From Virgibacillus chiguensis (GTDB taxonomy: Bacteria > Bacillota > Bacilli > Bacillales > Amphibacillaceae), in assembly GCF_900129865.1 (NCBI RefSeq), contig NZ_FQXD01000008.1:1-64000 (forward strand): a DNA stretch of 64,000 bases, given 5' to 3'. Positions within the stretch are counted from its first letter, which is position 1. Each line of letters opens with the position of its first letter. The position numbers were made by a program, and so were the translations under genes. Positions 37,946 to 47,424 of this stretch are shown here, one piece after another. The notes beneath the pieces are model-generated. The model was not told the DNA's origin. It searched no databases and was given only the letters and a program-made list of their open reading frames with translations.

Positions 37946-38461
37946 CTACCTTTCCCATTCTTCTCTCAGAATAGCATACGCATATTCATCCCACCATTCG
38001 TCTTCATGAGGAATGCATTTTTTAAAGTAGCCTTCTCTCCTCATACCAATCTTTTCCATGACACGATATGAAGGAACATTCTCTGGCTGGCAAGTGGCTA
38101 CCACCCTATGTAACTGTAGCTCTTCAAATCCATATTTTAGCATTGCAAATGCAGCCTCTGATGCGTAACCTTTATTATGATATTTGGGATTAAATACCCA
38201 CCCTATCTCATAAGTGTGGTTGCCGAAATATTCGAAAAATTTAACGTGGCCGATTAAAGTGTTTGTATTAACTAATATTACTGGGAATTTTTTGGCTGAT
38301 TTACCCATGTTCTGTTTCATACAATTCTGTGTTTCCTCTTTTGATAGCAATCCTTCCGGCATATATTTCATAACAGAGCTTTGGGACGTATAGTGGTACA
38401 CTTCTTGCCAATCACCCCATTCAAAATTACGTATCAACAATCTTTCTGTTCTTATTTTCAT
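37946..38461 (-). CDS. RimJ/RimL-type GNAT acetyltransferase
   Basis: 171 residues. It opens 'IRTERLLIRNFEWGDWQEVYHYTS', the RimJ/L pattern, with 'IGWVFNPKYHNKGYASEAAFAMLKYGF' (CoA loop H-N-K-G-Y-A) and 'ENVPSYRVMEKIGMRREGYFKK'. Members acetylate N-termini of ribosomal proteins or small molecules. The target is not predictable. ATG 38461 follows a GGGAG site. Confidence 0.88.
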   Translation of the reverse strand: MKIRTERLLIRNFEWGDWQEVYHYTSQSSVMKYMPEGLLSKEETQNCMKQNMGKSAKKFPVILVNTNTLIGHVKFFEYFGNHTYEIGWVFNPKYHNKGYASEAAFAMLKYGFEELQLHRVVATCQPENVPSYRVMEKIGMRREGYFKKCIPHEDEWWDEYAYAILREEWER

Positions 38462-38581
38462 ACAAATTCTCCCTAAAATTATTTATTGACATGAACGCAA
38501 AAAATAGAATTTTTTTGCATTCAGATGTTCCCCTTCATATGCATCATCCTAACTAACATACACTTTATAAGAAGCTTTTCT

Positions 38582-38631
38582 AAATAAAAAAGATATATGC
38601 CCATGTGGAGCATAATATCTTTTTTTATTTA
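38582..38631 (-). terminator. Terminator of ppaC
   Basis: AAATAAAAAAGATATATGC pairs with GCATAATATCTTTTTTTATTT around a short loop. The A-rich and T-rich arms allow termination in both directions. It lies 41 bp beyond the ppaC stop. Confidence 0.7.
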
Positions 38632-38671
38632 GTCTATTTGCGTATATTCCTTTTCCCTTATGCATTCTTAT

Positions 38672-39604
38672 TTATTTCTCATAGGCATTTGTTAATGCTG
38701 TTACGATTTGCTTTTTACGTGAGACAACTCCTTTTAACAACGCACGGCTACGCTTGTCAAGGTCAACCTTAAATGCATTTTCTACTTTCGCTTTCCCACT
38801 ACCAACAGCAAGTACTTCTGAATCATTGTTCAAGATATCCGTAACAACGAATAAAAATAAATCAAGATTTTTTTCTTTAATGATATTGGAAATTTCCGCT
38901 TCAATTTCTGCTTGCATTGCATAGATTTGTTCTGTATCAACAGCATTTACTTGGGCAATTTCTACTTTTGCACCACCCATAGAAAATTCTTTTGCATCCA
39001 TGGTTATTAATTCGGAAATAGACTTATCTCCTAAATCTGCACCTGCTTTTAGCATATCAAGACCATACGTATGCACATCTACTTCAGCAATTTTTGCTAA
39101 TTCATAAGCCGCATCGATATCTTCTTGTGTACACGTTGGAGATTTCAACAGTAAAGAATCAGAAATAATAGCTGATAGTAATAAACCAGCAATTTGCTTT
39201 GGAACAGCAACCGCATTTTCTTTATACATCTTATTTAAAATAGTAGCTGTACATCCAACAGGCTCAGCACGGAAATATAACGGTTCACTTGTTTCGAAAT
39301 TGGAAATTCGATGGTGGTCAACCACTTCCGTAATACGAGCATCTTTAATATTCGCTACACTTTGTTGAAATTCATTATGGTCAACGAGAATTACATTCGT
39401 TCCTGGCTCTACTTCCTCTATTAGCGCAGGTGCTTTTGCTGCAAAATAATCAAGTGCATATTGCGTTTCTTTACTAACTGCACCTAATCTAGCAGACTCC
39501 ACATCCATTCCTAATTGCTGTTTTAAATTCGCATATCCGATTGCAGAACAAATTGCATCTGTATCTGGGTTTTTATGTCCAAAAATTATCGTCTTTGCCA
39601 TCAA
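38672..39604 (-). CDS. ppaC: Manganese-dependent inorganic pyrophosphatase
   Basis: A 310-residue family II (DHH/DHHA2) pyrophosphatase that removes PPi from biosynthesis. Metal-binding motifs are '[16 protein letters not shown]', 'ILVDHNEF', 'EVVDHHRIS' and '[16 protein letters not shown]'. The C-terminal DHHA2 part ends in '[16 protein letters not shown]' with the substrate-binding SRKKQ. There is no CBS insert, so it is the unregulated form. ATG 39604 follows AGAAGGAG. It is monocistronic with a terminator behind it. Confidence 0.96.
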   Translation of the reverse strand: MMAKTIIFGHKNPDTDAICSAIGYANLKQQLGMDVESARLGAVSKETQYALDYFAAKAPALIEEVEPGTNVILVDHNEFQQSVANIKDARITEVVDHHRISNFETSEPLYFRAEPVGCTATILNKMYKENAVAVPKQIAGLLLSAIISDSLLLKSPTCTQEDIDAAYELAKIAEVDVHTYGLDMLKAGADLGDKSISELITMDAKEFSMGGAKVEIAQVNAVDTEQIYAMQAEIEAEISNIIKEKNLDLFLFVVTDILNNDSEVLAVGSGKAKVENAFKVDLDKRSRALLKGVVSRKKQIVTALTNAYEK

Positions 39605-39796
39605 TCATTTCTCCTTCTAATAAGCTTTTACCACTATTAGCTTATCAAAATTCATTTAGCTTGAATAGCAATTTAACAAAAATTCATTAGAATAGTCGTA
39701 AAGAATAGCCATGGATTTACTTTTTTCACACTTATTTTTATGATGGTATAGAATATTATTTTTAGATACAGTATGAAAACGAAAGGAATATCTTTA

Positions 39797-40933
39797 ATGA
39801 AAAAAAAAGCAATTATCATTGGCAGTGGCATTGTTGGTGCTTCTGCTGCTTATTACCTTACCAAAAGCAATTGGGATGTCACCATTGTTGATAGTAAAGA
39901 AAAAGGACAAGCGACAGACGCAGCAGCAGGGATCGTTTGCCCGTGGCTGTCCCAACGAAGAAATAAGGCATGGTATGAATTGGTCAAAGCAGGTGCTAGA
40001 ATGTACCCAAACTTAGTGAAATCGCTTGCTAAGGATGGAGAAAATGAAACTGGGTATCAACAAGTTGGGGCATTACATTTACATCGAGATGAGCAAAAAT
40101 TAATCGCAATGAAAGAACGAGCAGACAAACGAAAAGCAGATGCACCCGAAATTGGCAATATAGAGCTATTATCTCCCGAACAAACGAAAGCACAGTTTCC
40201 TCTATTAGACGACAGCTACCGTTCTGTATATGTTAGTGGAGCAGCACGTGTTGACGGAAGAAAGCTCCGTGATGCACTTCTTCGAGGAGCACAAAAGCAC
40301 AGCGCAAAGCTAATCAAAGGAGAAGCAACCTTACAAAACATTGGACAAAGTATTACAGGAGTTACTCTACAGAATGGAGAAGAGATAAAAGCAGATATCG
40401 TTATTGCTGCAACAGGTGCTTGGATGCGTGAATTACTTTCTCCTTTAGGAGTTTCTTTTCAAGTTGAAGCGCAACGAGCACAAATTTTACACGTACAACT
40501 TGCAAACCAAAATGTAGACTTGTCTACTGCACCCGTTGTAAAGCCACCCAATAACCAATATATGCTCACCTTTCCAAACAATCGAATTGTCCTCGGTGCA
40601 ACATATGAAAATAATGTTGGTTACGATTGGCGGGTAACTGTCGGTGGAATGCATGAAATAATTACAAAAGCGATGGAATTCGCACCACACGTAAAGGATG
40701 CGTCAATTGTAGAAGCACGCGTTGGCTTTCGTCCTGTAACGCCAGGACATCTACCAGTTGTTGGGGCTCTCGCTGGTTTTCAAGGATTGCTCTTAGCAAA
40801 TGGACTTGGATCAACAGGTCTGACGATGGGACCATTTATCGGATCTCAACTAGCATGTTTAGCAATGAATACACAACCAGAGATTGACTTATCTCCTTAT
40901 GATGTACGAAACGCTATGAGAAACCTGCCTTAA
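39797..40933 (+). CDS. FAD-dependent D-amino-acid dehydrogenase/oxidase (DadA-like)
   Basis: About 378 residues. The N-terminal dinucleotide fold is 'AIIIGSGIVGASAAYYLTKSNWDVTIVD'-like, with 'DAAAGIVCPW' as the following FAD contact, 'ATGAWMRELL' as the second, and 'GFRPVTPGHLPVVGALAGFQGLLLANGLGSTGLT' near the C-terminus, as in the DAO/DadA family. It would oxidise a D-amino acid or related amine; the substrate is not determined. The start is ATG 39797 because AAAGGA lies 10 nt upstream; the frame from 39773 lacks a site. Confidence 0.87.
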   Translation: MKKKAIIIGSGIVGASAAYYLTKSNWDVTIVDSKEKGQATDAAAGIVCPWLSQRRNKAWYELVKAGARMYPNLVKSLAKDGENETGYQQVGALHLHRDEQKLIAMKERADKRKADAPEIGNIELLSPEQTKAQFPLLDDSYRSVYVSGAARVDGRKLRDALLRGAQKHSAKLIKGEATLQNIGQSITGVTLQNGEEIKADIVIAATGAWMRELLSPLGVSFQVEAQRAQILHVQLANQNVDLSTAPVVKPPNNQYMLTFPNNRIVLGATYENNVGYDWRVTVGGMHEIITKAMEFAPHVKDASIVEARVGFRPVTPGHLPVVGALAGFQGLLLANGLGSTGLTMGPFIGSQLACLAMNTQPEIDLSPYDVRNAMRNLP

Positions 40934-41088
40934 TATACATTGGGAAAATCATGGCAACATTTTTACACATTTTTTGTAAAATAGGTAATATCAATGAATG
41001 AGGTTTTCTTTCATCCCCACTCATTGTTTAGAATTCCAAAAGTAGGACCTTAATGCATTTGAACGAATCGAGTTTTTAGGAATAAAAT

Positions 41089-41132
41089 AGGTCGGATGAA
41101 ATCAAAGATAATCTATTGATCCCATCCGACCT
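41089..41132. terminator. Bidirectional terminator between dadA-like gene and uspA
   Basis: AGGTCGGATG (41089-41098) pairs with CATCCGACCT (41123-41132) around a 24-nt loop. It sits between two converging genes, 24 bp beyond the uspA stop. T-rich tracts flank it on the minus strand (TATTTTATT). Confidence 0.7.
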
Positions 41133-41155
41133 TACTTAAAATTCTAGCAACTCGT

Positions 41156-41572
41156 TCATTTTACAATTAACACAGGGCATTCCACTCTTTTAGCAACTTT
41201 GTGACTGACACTACCTAACAAAAACGTTTGTAGGTTATTCCTACCACGACTTCCTAAAATGACACAATCGATATCATGTTCATTGGCATAAGTTACAATT
41301 TTCGGACCTGGTTCCCCATGTAAAACAGTAACCGTATAGTCTATTTCTCCTTCTTGTAGCACCTCTGTTACAGGTTGCATCCTTTCTTGCCTGTTTTTTT
41401 CTACTTGCGTATGATCTGTAGCATGTAGCACATCTGCTTTTGCAGTCTCACCGTCAACCACATATACCACTTCTACTTTAGAAGCAAACTTTTTAGCTAT
41501 TTCCACAGTATACTCAGCAGACCTCACCGAATGAGAAGATCCGTCTGCTGCTAATAAAATATTTTGAAACAA
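41156..41572 (-). CDS. Universal stress protein, UspA family
   Basis: 138 residues. 'ILLAADGSSHSVRSAEYTVEIAKKF' starts the fold and 'GSRGRNNLQTFLLGSVSHKVAKRVECPVLIVK' is the C-terminal ATP-binding motif G-x2-G-x9-G-S, so this is an ATP-binding type. The start is TTG 41572, 6 nt after GAGGTG; the longer frame from 41689 lacks a site and would add an unrelated extension. An AT-rich dispersed repeat lies directly upstream, so the promoter must be close to or within it. It precedes a sulfate-permease-type gene on the same strand. Confidence 0.87.
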   Translation of the reverse strand: MFQNILLAADGSSHSVRSAEYTVEIAKKFASKVEVVYVVDGETAKADVLHATDHTQVEKNRQERMQPVTEVLQEGEIDYTVTVLHGEPGPKIVTYANEHDIDCVILGSRGRNNLQTFLLGSVSHKVAKRVECPVLIVK

Positions 41573-41594
41573 AGCTTTCACCTCACATATTATT

Positions 41595-41663
41595 TTTAGA
41601 AAAACTTGCATTATTGCCAAATCTTTATAGCGGAAAAACGCTATCTTTCTTCTTATACTATAA
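41595..41663. repeat. AT-rich dispersed palindromic repeat (TTAGAAAAACTTGGC family)
   Basis: TTTAGAAAAACTTGC begins, GCCAAATCTTTATAGCGG is central and CTTCTTATACTATAAA ends the unit. A shorter partial unit (AAAAAACTTGGCTC, then CTTATACTTTAAA) lies nearby at about 41731-41770, so two members stand between sulP and uspA. Confidence 0.6.
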
Positions 41664-41776
41664 ACACTATTGTATAGAGAATAACGCACTTTGCTGAACT
41701 ACAGATTTCGGTTACATACACTATTTCTTTTAAAAAACTTGGCTCATCGTAAGTTTCACTTATACTTTAAATTGTT

Positions 41777-43237
41777 TTAATGTCCAGATGCGTTAGAAAC
41801 ACCGCCAATTCTCTGCTTTAAATTTCTGCTTGCTTCATTTAAACCTGTGATTTCCACACGAATATCCTGTTGAGCGAATTTGGCTTCTATTTTATCTAAT
41901 GCGCCTACTGCTGAGTCGTCCCATAAATGGGTTTGTGACAAATCAATTTCTACACATTGAATATTCTCCGTATACGAAAACTTACTTGGCAAATCACTGA
42001 CAGAAGCAAAGAAAAGCTGTCCTACCACATAATAGATACGCTTGTTTTCTCCATTTACTCGTTTACTCTGTACAGTTACATGGGAAATTTTAGCCGCAAA
42101 GAAAATAGCGCTAAGAACAACACCTGCAAGTACGCCTTTAGATAAATCATGTGTATAAACCACTACAGTTACCGTTGTAAGCATAACAATGGCATCTGTG
42201 CGCGGTATTCGATGTATATGCTTGACAGAGTTCCAATCAAATGTGCCGACAGATACCATAATCATAACTCCTACTAAAGCAGCCATAGGAATCTGCACTA
42301 CTAACCCGCCTAACGCAATGATAAGAAACATGAGAAACACACCTGCCACTAGAGCGGACAATCTCCCACGCCCACCAGACTTGACGTTAATAACGGATTG
42401 TCCAATCATCGCACAACCTGCCATGCCGCCAAAGAAACCCGCAGCAATATTGGCAATACCTTGTCCGCGACTTTCTTTATTTTTATCACTTTCTGTATCT
42501 GTCATATCATCTACAATACTTGATGTGAGTAGTGATTCTAATAACCCGACAATAGCTAACGCAAAGGAATAAGGTAAAATAATCATGAATGTTTCCCACG
42601 TAAATGGAACAGATGGAATTAAAAATGCAGGTAACTCTTGCGTTAGTGCTCCCATATCGCCAACCGTACCAACTTGAATATCACCGAAAATAACAATAGC
42701 TGTTACGACCACAATTGCCACTAGAGCTGACGGAACTGCTTTCGTAATTCTTGGTAATAGGTAGATAATCGCTAAAGTTACGCCTACCAACGCGAACATC
42801 ACCCAGCTTTCACCTTGAAAATGGGGGATTTGCGCTGTGAAAATTAAGATTGCCAACGCATTTACAAAACCAACCATTACTGACCTGGGAACAAATTTCA
42901 TCACTTTAGCAAGCTTGCAAACCCCAAAAATAATTTGAATAATACCAGTTAAAATGGTTGCTGCTAATAAATAATCTAACCCATACGCAGCAACTAATCC
43001 CCCCATTAGAAGAGCCATTGCTCCAGTTGCAGCGGAAATCATACCTGGACGCCCTCCGACAAAAGCAATCACTACTGCGATACAAAAGGATGCATATAAT
43101 CCAACCATCGGATCAACTCCAGCTATAATAGAAAAAGCAATTGCTTCTGGAATTAATGCTAAGGCAACCACAATTCCAGCTAAAATATCCCCTTTAACGT
43201 TACCAAACCACTCCCGCTTCCAATCTTGTACTATCAA
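41777..43237 (-). CDS. SulP-family (SLC26) anion transporter with STAS domain
   Basis: 486 residues with about 10-12 hydrophobic segments. The N-terminal '[35 protein letters not shown]' region is the SLC26 signature and the C-terminal 100 residues form a STAS domain ('[29 protein letters not shown]', whose DSA motif is at the usual loop). Substrates in the family include sulfate, bicarbonate and dicarboxylates; pairing with uspA in the same direction is often seen next to bicarbonate-type SulPs, but that is weak evidence. ATG 43237 is the likely start. Confidence 0.88.
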   Translation of the reverse strand: MIVQDWKREWFGNVKGDILAGIVVALALIPEAIAFSIIAGVDPMVGLYASFCIAVVIAFVGGRPGMISAATGAMALLMGGLVAAYGLDYLLAATILTGIIQIIFGVCKLAKVMKFVPRSVMVGFVNALAILIFTAQIPHFQGESWVMFALVGVTLAIIYLLPRITKAVPSALVAIVVVTAIVIFGDIQVGTVGDMGALTQELPAFLIPSVPFTWETFMIILPYSFALAIVGLLESLLTSSIVDDMTDTESDKNKESRGQGIANIAAGFFGGMAGCAMIGQSVINVKSGGRGRLSALVAGVFLMFLIIALGGLVVQIPMAALVGVMIMVSVGTFDWNSVKHIHRIPRTDAIVMLTTVTVVVYTHDLSKGVLAGVVLSAIFFAAKISHVTVQSKRVNGENKRIYYVVGQLFFASVSDLPSKFSYTENIQCVEIDLSQTHLWDDSAVGALDKIEAKFAQQDIRVEITGLNEASRNLKQRIGGVSNASGH

Positions 43238-43512
43238 ATAGTTCTACCTCTTTCTATGAGTATTCTTCAAGCCTCTCCTAGCTTAAATCCGTAATTAACC
43301 TTAGCATTATAGCATAAGATTATCTTTCACTAAACACGCAAGAAAGCGGGTACATTTTTACCTATATTTATTTTACTTTGATTTACTTTGATTCACTACC
43401 TCATTTGTTAAAAGTAATCTTATTAACATATTTACATTAACATAAAGGTTTGGTAAGCTAACTTTATATTTAATACCATTGAACATGAAGATACATTGGG
43501 GGATAAATTGTT
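43238..43512. other. Intergenic region upstream of sulP and the small ORF
   Basis: About 275 bp of AT-rich DNA between two diverging frames. There is a tandem 'TTTACTTTGATT' pair near 43370-43390. I see no gene or convincing operator. Confidence 0.35.
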
Positions 43513-43680
43513 ATGAAAGGAAAGATAGCTGTTTTCGCAGTAATTATTTTTACAATGATTGTACTTATATTATGTTGGTTTTGGTTGCAGGATGTAATTA
43601 CAGATTATGATTTAGAACGGACTTCTCCTGTACAAACAACAGAATTACTTCCATCTCATATCGATTGCAGGCAGTTTTAG
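43513..43680 (+). CDS. Short membrane-anchored protein, possibly the broken start of a longer gene
   Basis: 55 codons: a short basic start, a single membrane segment (AVIIFTMIVLILCWFWL), then an acidic tail, stop at 43678-43680. A GGGGGA site lies upstream. In the overlapping frame an open stretch runs on from TTG 43665 ('LQAVLERLSLLPHF', then 'GGKKYIDHDAIFLIDGYSSH') to about 43860, where it enters the antisense of the GrpB gene. This looks like one gene split by a frameshift and cut at its 3' end, but a genuine 55-residue membrane peptide is also possible. Confidence 0.4.
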   Translation: MKGKIAVFAVIIFTMIVLILCWFWLQDVITDYDLERTSPVQTTELLPSHIDCRQF

Positions 43681-43863
43681 AAAGACTTAGTTTATTGCCA
43701 CATTTTTCATCTATGGGCTACGAACAAGTAGCAGGAGGGAAAAAATACATCGATCACGACGCCATTTTTCTAATCGATGGTTACTCATCCCATCCGAGCT
43801 ATCCTGATCCCCCTACCGCGTACAAGAAAATAGTAGCAAGCATAACATCTTTCCATTTCTTCT

Positions 43864-44376
43864 TTACTGTTTATACCAACTTAATGCCCGCTGCTCTACA
43901 TCTTTTACAAAATCATTTTTTCCTCTCATATATTTTTCCACTTGATTTGAGTAGTTTTTTGCCAAAGTCCGTTTTAAGTTTCCATATTCGATAGCAGTCG
44001 AGGGGTGATGGATTAAATAATCCCTAAATGCGATATGCCGTTTGATATGCTGGTCTCCTTGTTGAAACATATGTACATGATGCGTCCGCTTGTACTCACC
44101 TTTAATAAAGAATCTTCTTCCTTCGATACCATATTCACCTAATGTATGATACCCTAGATTTTCCATTCCTTCTATATACTCACCTACTTTCTCAATCGAC
44201 TTTACTACTGGCATTATATCTATAATTGGTTTAGCAGCTAAACCCGGCACAGCCGTACTACCAATATGATGTATCGTAACTAATTCCGTTTGAAATAACT
44301 CTTTTATATATGTTGCTTCTTGTCCAAAAAGTTGCTGCCACTGACTTTGGTATGGAATAACTACTACTTCACGCAT
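43864..44376 (-). CDS. GrpB-family (UPF0157) nucleotidyltransferase-fold protein
   Basis: 170 residues. 'IHHIGSTAVPGLAAKPIIDIMPVV' is the family hallmark: GSTAVPG corresponds to the nucleotidyltransferase G-S motif and KPIID to the acidic pair. 'HVHMFQQGDQHIKRHIAFRDYL' also matches. Some members are fused to CoaE, hinting at a role near coenzyme A, but function is undefined. The start is ATG 44376, 8 nt after GAGGAG; the frame from 44433 overlaps an inverted repeat and has no site. Confidence 0.87.
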   Translation of the reverse strand: MREVVVIPYQSQWQQLFGQEATYIKELFQTELVTIHHIGSTAVPGLAAKPIIDIMPVVKSIEKVGEYIEGMENLGYHTLGEYGIEGRRFFIKGEYKRTHHVHMFQQGDQHIKRHIAFRDYLIHHPSTAIEYGNLKRTLAKNYSNQVEKYMRGKNDFVKDVEQRALSWYKQ

Positions 44377-44403
44377 GGATTTATCTCCTCTTCCCGTTAT
44401 TAT

Positions 44404-44434
44404 AATGAGGCTCCTGTGAATGAGAAGCCTCATT
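44404..44434 (-). terminator. Inverted repeat between the PBP gene and grpB-like gene
   Basis: AATGAGGCT (44404-44412) pairs perfectly with AGCCTCATT (44426-44434). It lies about 115 bp beyond the PBP gene and 28 bp upstream of the next start. The T tract is poor, so it could be a leader hairpin and not a terminator. Confidence 0.4.
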
Positions 44435-44549
44435 TCATATAATACAATACTCTCTTAGGAAAACTGTTGTCGTCTTCCCCTAAAAGAGTGCATTTTCGCA
44501 ACCAAAAAAACTTATATTACGCGTATGCTACTTTTTATTATCAGATTTA

Positions 44550-46622
44550 CTATTCCTCTTTATCAGTAAAATAAGCATCTATAATCCGTTGCCCGATTGT
44601 TTGGTTAATCTGATGTTTTCCATTAACAATCCCAGTGTGAGGTACAATAATAGCAAAAGCCATTTCAGGGTCATCATAAGGTGCATAACCAACAAGCGTG
44701 AGATTTTCTGTATCAGCCTTCTTTTCTCCATCGGCATAATAAGCGTTTTGAGCCGTTCCTGTTTTTCCAGCAACTTTATAACCTCGATACTTGGATGTTC
44801 CGAAAAAACGTACGGAAGTTCCTTGTGATTCATTGAACACTTGCCTAAATCCTTCTTGAATACGTTCAATATTTGATTTGCTCATATCAATACGATTTAA
44901 TACTTCTGTCCCCTTGCTTTCATAAACAGAACCTAATTGATCTTGTGTTGGCGACGGATTACGAATTTCCCTTACTAAACGAGGGCGAACACGATTGCCA
45001 TCATTTGCTATTGTGGATACATATTGCGCTAGCTGTAATGCGGTGTAGTTGTCATACTGCCCAATGGCAAAGTCCATCAATAAACCTGGTTGAAATTGTT
45101 TATCGCCAATTACTCCTTTTGGATCCTCAGGATAATCGATACCGGTTCGGCTACCTAAACCAAATTGTTGAAAATAGCTACGCATTTCATCCCATGCTGC
45201 TACATCAAATGCAGCACTTTCTCCATTGGGAAATGGATAACGATGTTCCCCTCCCATTTTTAATGCAATATAAAACATATATACGTTTGATGAGCGACGT
45301 AGTGCATCAAAATCATTTACTGAACCTAAATCATTATAAGATCCTTTCGGAGCACCAGAGGCAATCTTTATTTTCCTGTCATGAAATACTTGCCCTGGAG
45401 AAATAACGCCTGACTCATAACCTGCTAAAACGGTCGCCCCTTTTATAGAAGATCCTGGCAAATGCGCATCATGAATTGCTTTATATGGAGCGTTATTATA
45501 TTCATTTTTTTTCTTATCATACAATACACCGCTGACAGCGAGTAACTCTCCTGTTTTTGGATTCATAACTACCGCCATCGCATCTGACATGTACTGATGC
45601 TGATAAGGATGCTTTTGAATGGTTTTCTGTAACTCTGCTTGTAATATTTCATCTACTTTTTTTTGTAAATCCATATCAATGGTTAATATAAGATCCTTCC
45701 CAGTCATTCCTTCCACAGCTACTTTTGAACCTATTGTGGTACCATCTTTCGTCGTAGTGTATTGTACTTGCTCCTTTCTACCTCGTAAAGCGTGTTCATA
45801 ATATTCTTCAATCCCACTAATTCCAACTCGATCATTCCGACTATATCCTCTAGTTAAATAGTATTCCAGTTTTTCTTTTTGCAGTCCCCGTTCTTGAGAT
45901 GTAATCTTACCAGCTAGGCTTTTAAAAGTTTCCTCATATGGGTATTTACGCTCCCAATCTGCAATCGCATTGACGCCAGGTAAATCACTTAAATTTTCTG
46001 ACACTTCGGCGTACTCTTCGGCAGTTACACCTTCATTCTTAACAATTTGTGGCGTTAATGCGTATGCTTTATCTAATTCCTTTTTAATGGCAATAATTAA
46101 CCTATCTTGCTCTGACAAGTCATTCATCTCGTGCTTCTTTATTCGTTCTAGGGCAAGATCATATTCTTCTGTATCATCTAATTTCTTTCTTTCTTCATCC
46201 GTAAGTCTTTCTATTACATCCTCTTTATGATTCAAGTAATAATACTCTCTTTTCAGTCTTTCATTAATGTCTGCAACATCTTTTACTTCAACTGAAATGA
46301 GCTTAGCTAACTTTTCAGCTACCTCTAATCTCTCTTTCGCCTGTGTTCTTTTAGCTGGAGTATAAGTAATGGCATATCGCGGTTTGTTTCCAACAACTAG
46401 TTGATGATTTCTATCATATATTTGTCCACGCGGCACTGGCACTTTCGTTGTATCGTTTACCGTGCGATCGATCTCTTTCTGAAATTCTTCGCCCTTCAGA
46501 ATTTGCACAATACCAAGCTGAAAAATTAAAGCTGCAAACATAATAAACATAATAAAAAATAACAAATTCAATCGAAATGGCAGCTTATCCTTCCGTTCTT
46601 TTTTCTTTATTCCCTTACTCAT
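44550..46622 (-). CDS. Class B penicillin-binding protein (PBP2/PbpA type)
   Basis: A 690-residue peptidoglycan transpeptidase with one N-terminal membrane anchor (residues 17-42). The PBP dimerisation domain starts with 'VPVPRGQIYDRN'. The transpeptidase domain has all three motifs: SSIK at 391-394, SSN at 444-446 and KTG at 620-622. The charged insert (about residues 110-220) between the dimerisation segments is typical of elongation-type PbpA/PBP2 of Bacillus. It probably builds the side wall during rod growth. ATG 46622 follows AAGGGGGGAA. It is transcribed alone, with no rodA beside it. Confidence 0.93.
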   Translation of the reverse strand: MSKGIKKKERKDKLPFRLNLLFFIMFIMFAALIFQLGIVQILKGEEFQKEIDRTVNDTTKVPVPRGQIYDRNHQLVVGNKPRYAITYTPAKRTQAKERLEVAEKLAKLISVEVKDVADINERLKREYYYLNHKEDVIERLTDEERKKLDDTEEYDLALERIKKHEMNDLSEQDRLIIAIKKELDKAYALTPQIVKNEGVTAEEYAEVSENLSDLPGVNAIADWERKYPYEETFKSLAGKITSQERGLQKEKLEYYLTRGYSRNDRVGISGIEEYYEHALRGRKEQVQYTTTKDGTTIGSKVAVEGMTGKDLILTIDMDLQKKVDEILQAELQKTIQKHPYQHQYMSDAMAVVMNPKTGELLAVSGVLYDKKKNEYNNAPYKAIHDAHLPGSSIKGATVLAGYESGVISPGQVFHDRKIKIASGAPKGSYNDLGSVNDFDALRRSSNVYMFYIALKMGGEHRYPFPNGESAAFDVAAWDEMRSYFQQFGLGSRTGIDYPEDPKGVIGDKQFQPGLLMDFAIGQYDNYTALQLAQYVSTIANDGNRVRPRLVREIRNPSPTQDQLGSVYESKGTEVLNRIDMSKSNIERIQEGFRQVFNESQGTSVRFFGTSKYRGYKVAGKTGTAQNAYYADGEKKADTENLTLVGYAPYDDPEMAFAIIVPHTGIVNGKHQINQTIGQRIIDAYFTDKEE

Positions 46623-47424
46623 TGCTTTCCCCCCTTAATTAAATTATTCCCCTTTAAAGAATGCCCATTTCAATTATTTTAAAATTTCCACTTGTTACGC
46701 CTTTTGAATTGATCATATCACGTTACAAATACACCATCAACCAATAATTTCCTTTTAGAGGCATGTGTTAATTACACTACACGTCTTTAAAATAGTGGCT
46801 GCTCTTTTTTCATCACTTACACCTTTACTGAGTTACCCAAAAGCAACTCTTCTGTTAATACAGAATACAATCATTAACAATTTTGTCGAAAGTACGTTAC
46901 AAAAAATTCAATATTTCCTTCGTTACAAACTAGGTTTTAATTGTATAGTATTAACAGGAGGTCCAAATGTCATAGTATAAAGGGGCTAATTCTGTTTATA
47001 AAGTTCCATTTTTGCTTTCATAGTAGGATACAATCATGCAGGCGAGAGATTAATGTCAAGACATCCTTATATTAGAGATATTCTCATTAACTATATTTTG
47101 CTCGCATGATATTTTTGGAAACTATTTTTTGCGCTTGCAACCGAACATAGGTCTTATCGATCACATACATTTATTTTTGCAAGCTTTCCATACATCTGAA
47201 ATGGTTATAAAATCTATCTTCATAAACAGAATGCTTGTCATTATTTAAATTGTTCAATAGCGAACATGACGAGACATACGGAACGTAATAAATATTTCTT
47301 TTTCACATTTGGCTCACTCCATACGGGGATGTTTAAACAAGAGACACATTCCACTACTAATCGGATTATGAGATCTACTGAAAAAAGCTTAACCCCACAC
47401 AGAATGGGAGGAAGGAGAACCTTT
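46623..47424. other. Long divergent intergenic region upstream of the PBP gene and cydA
   Basis: About 800 bp. A frame from 46765 to 46980 and one from 47266 that runs into cydA have no usable ribosome site. A short palindrome, GTTCAATAGCGAAC, lies at about 47252-47265. It does not match the Rex consensus (TTGTGAAATAATTCACAA). The length leaves room for redox-controlled cyd regulation, but I cannot name an operator. Confidence 0.45.

Noticed and set aside
47266-47424. N-terminal extension of CydA
   Set aside because: The 53 extra codons are polar, not conserved in CydA and lack a ribosome site; ATG 47425 follows GGAGGAAGGAG.
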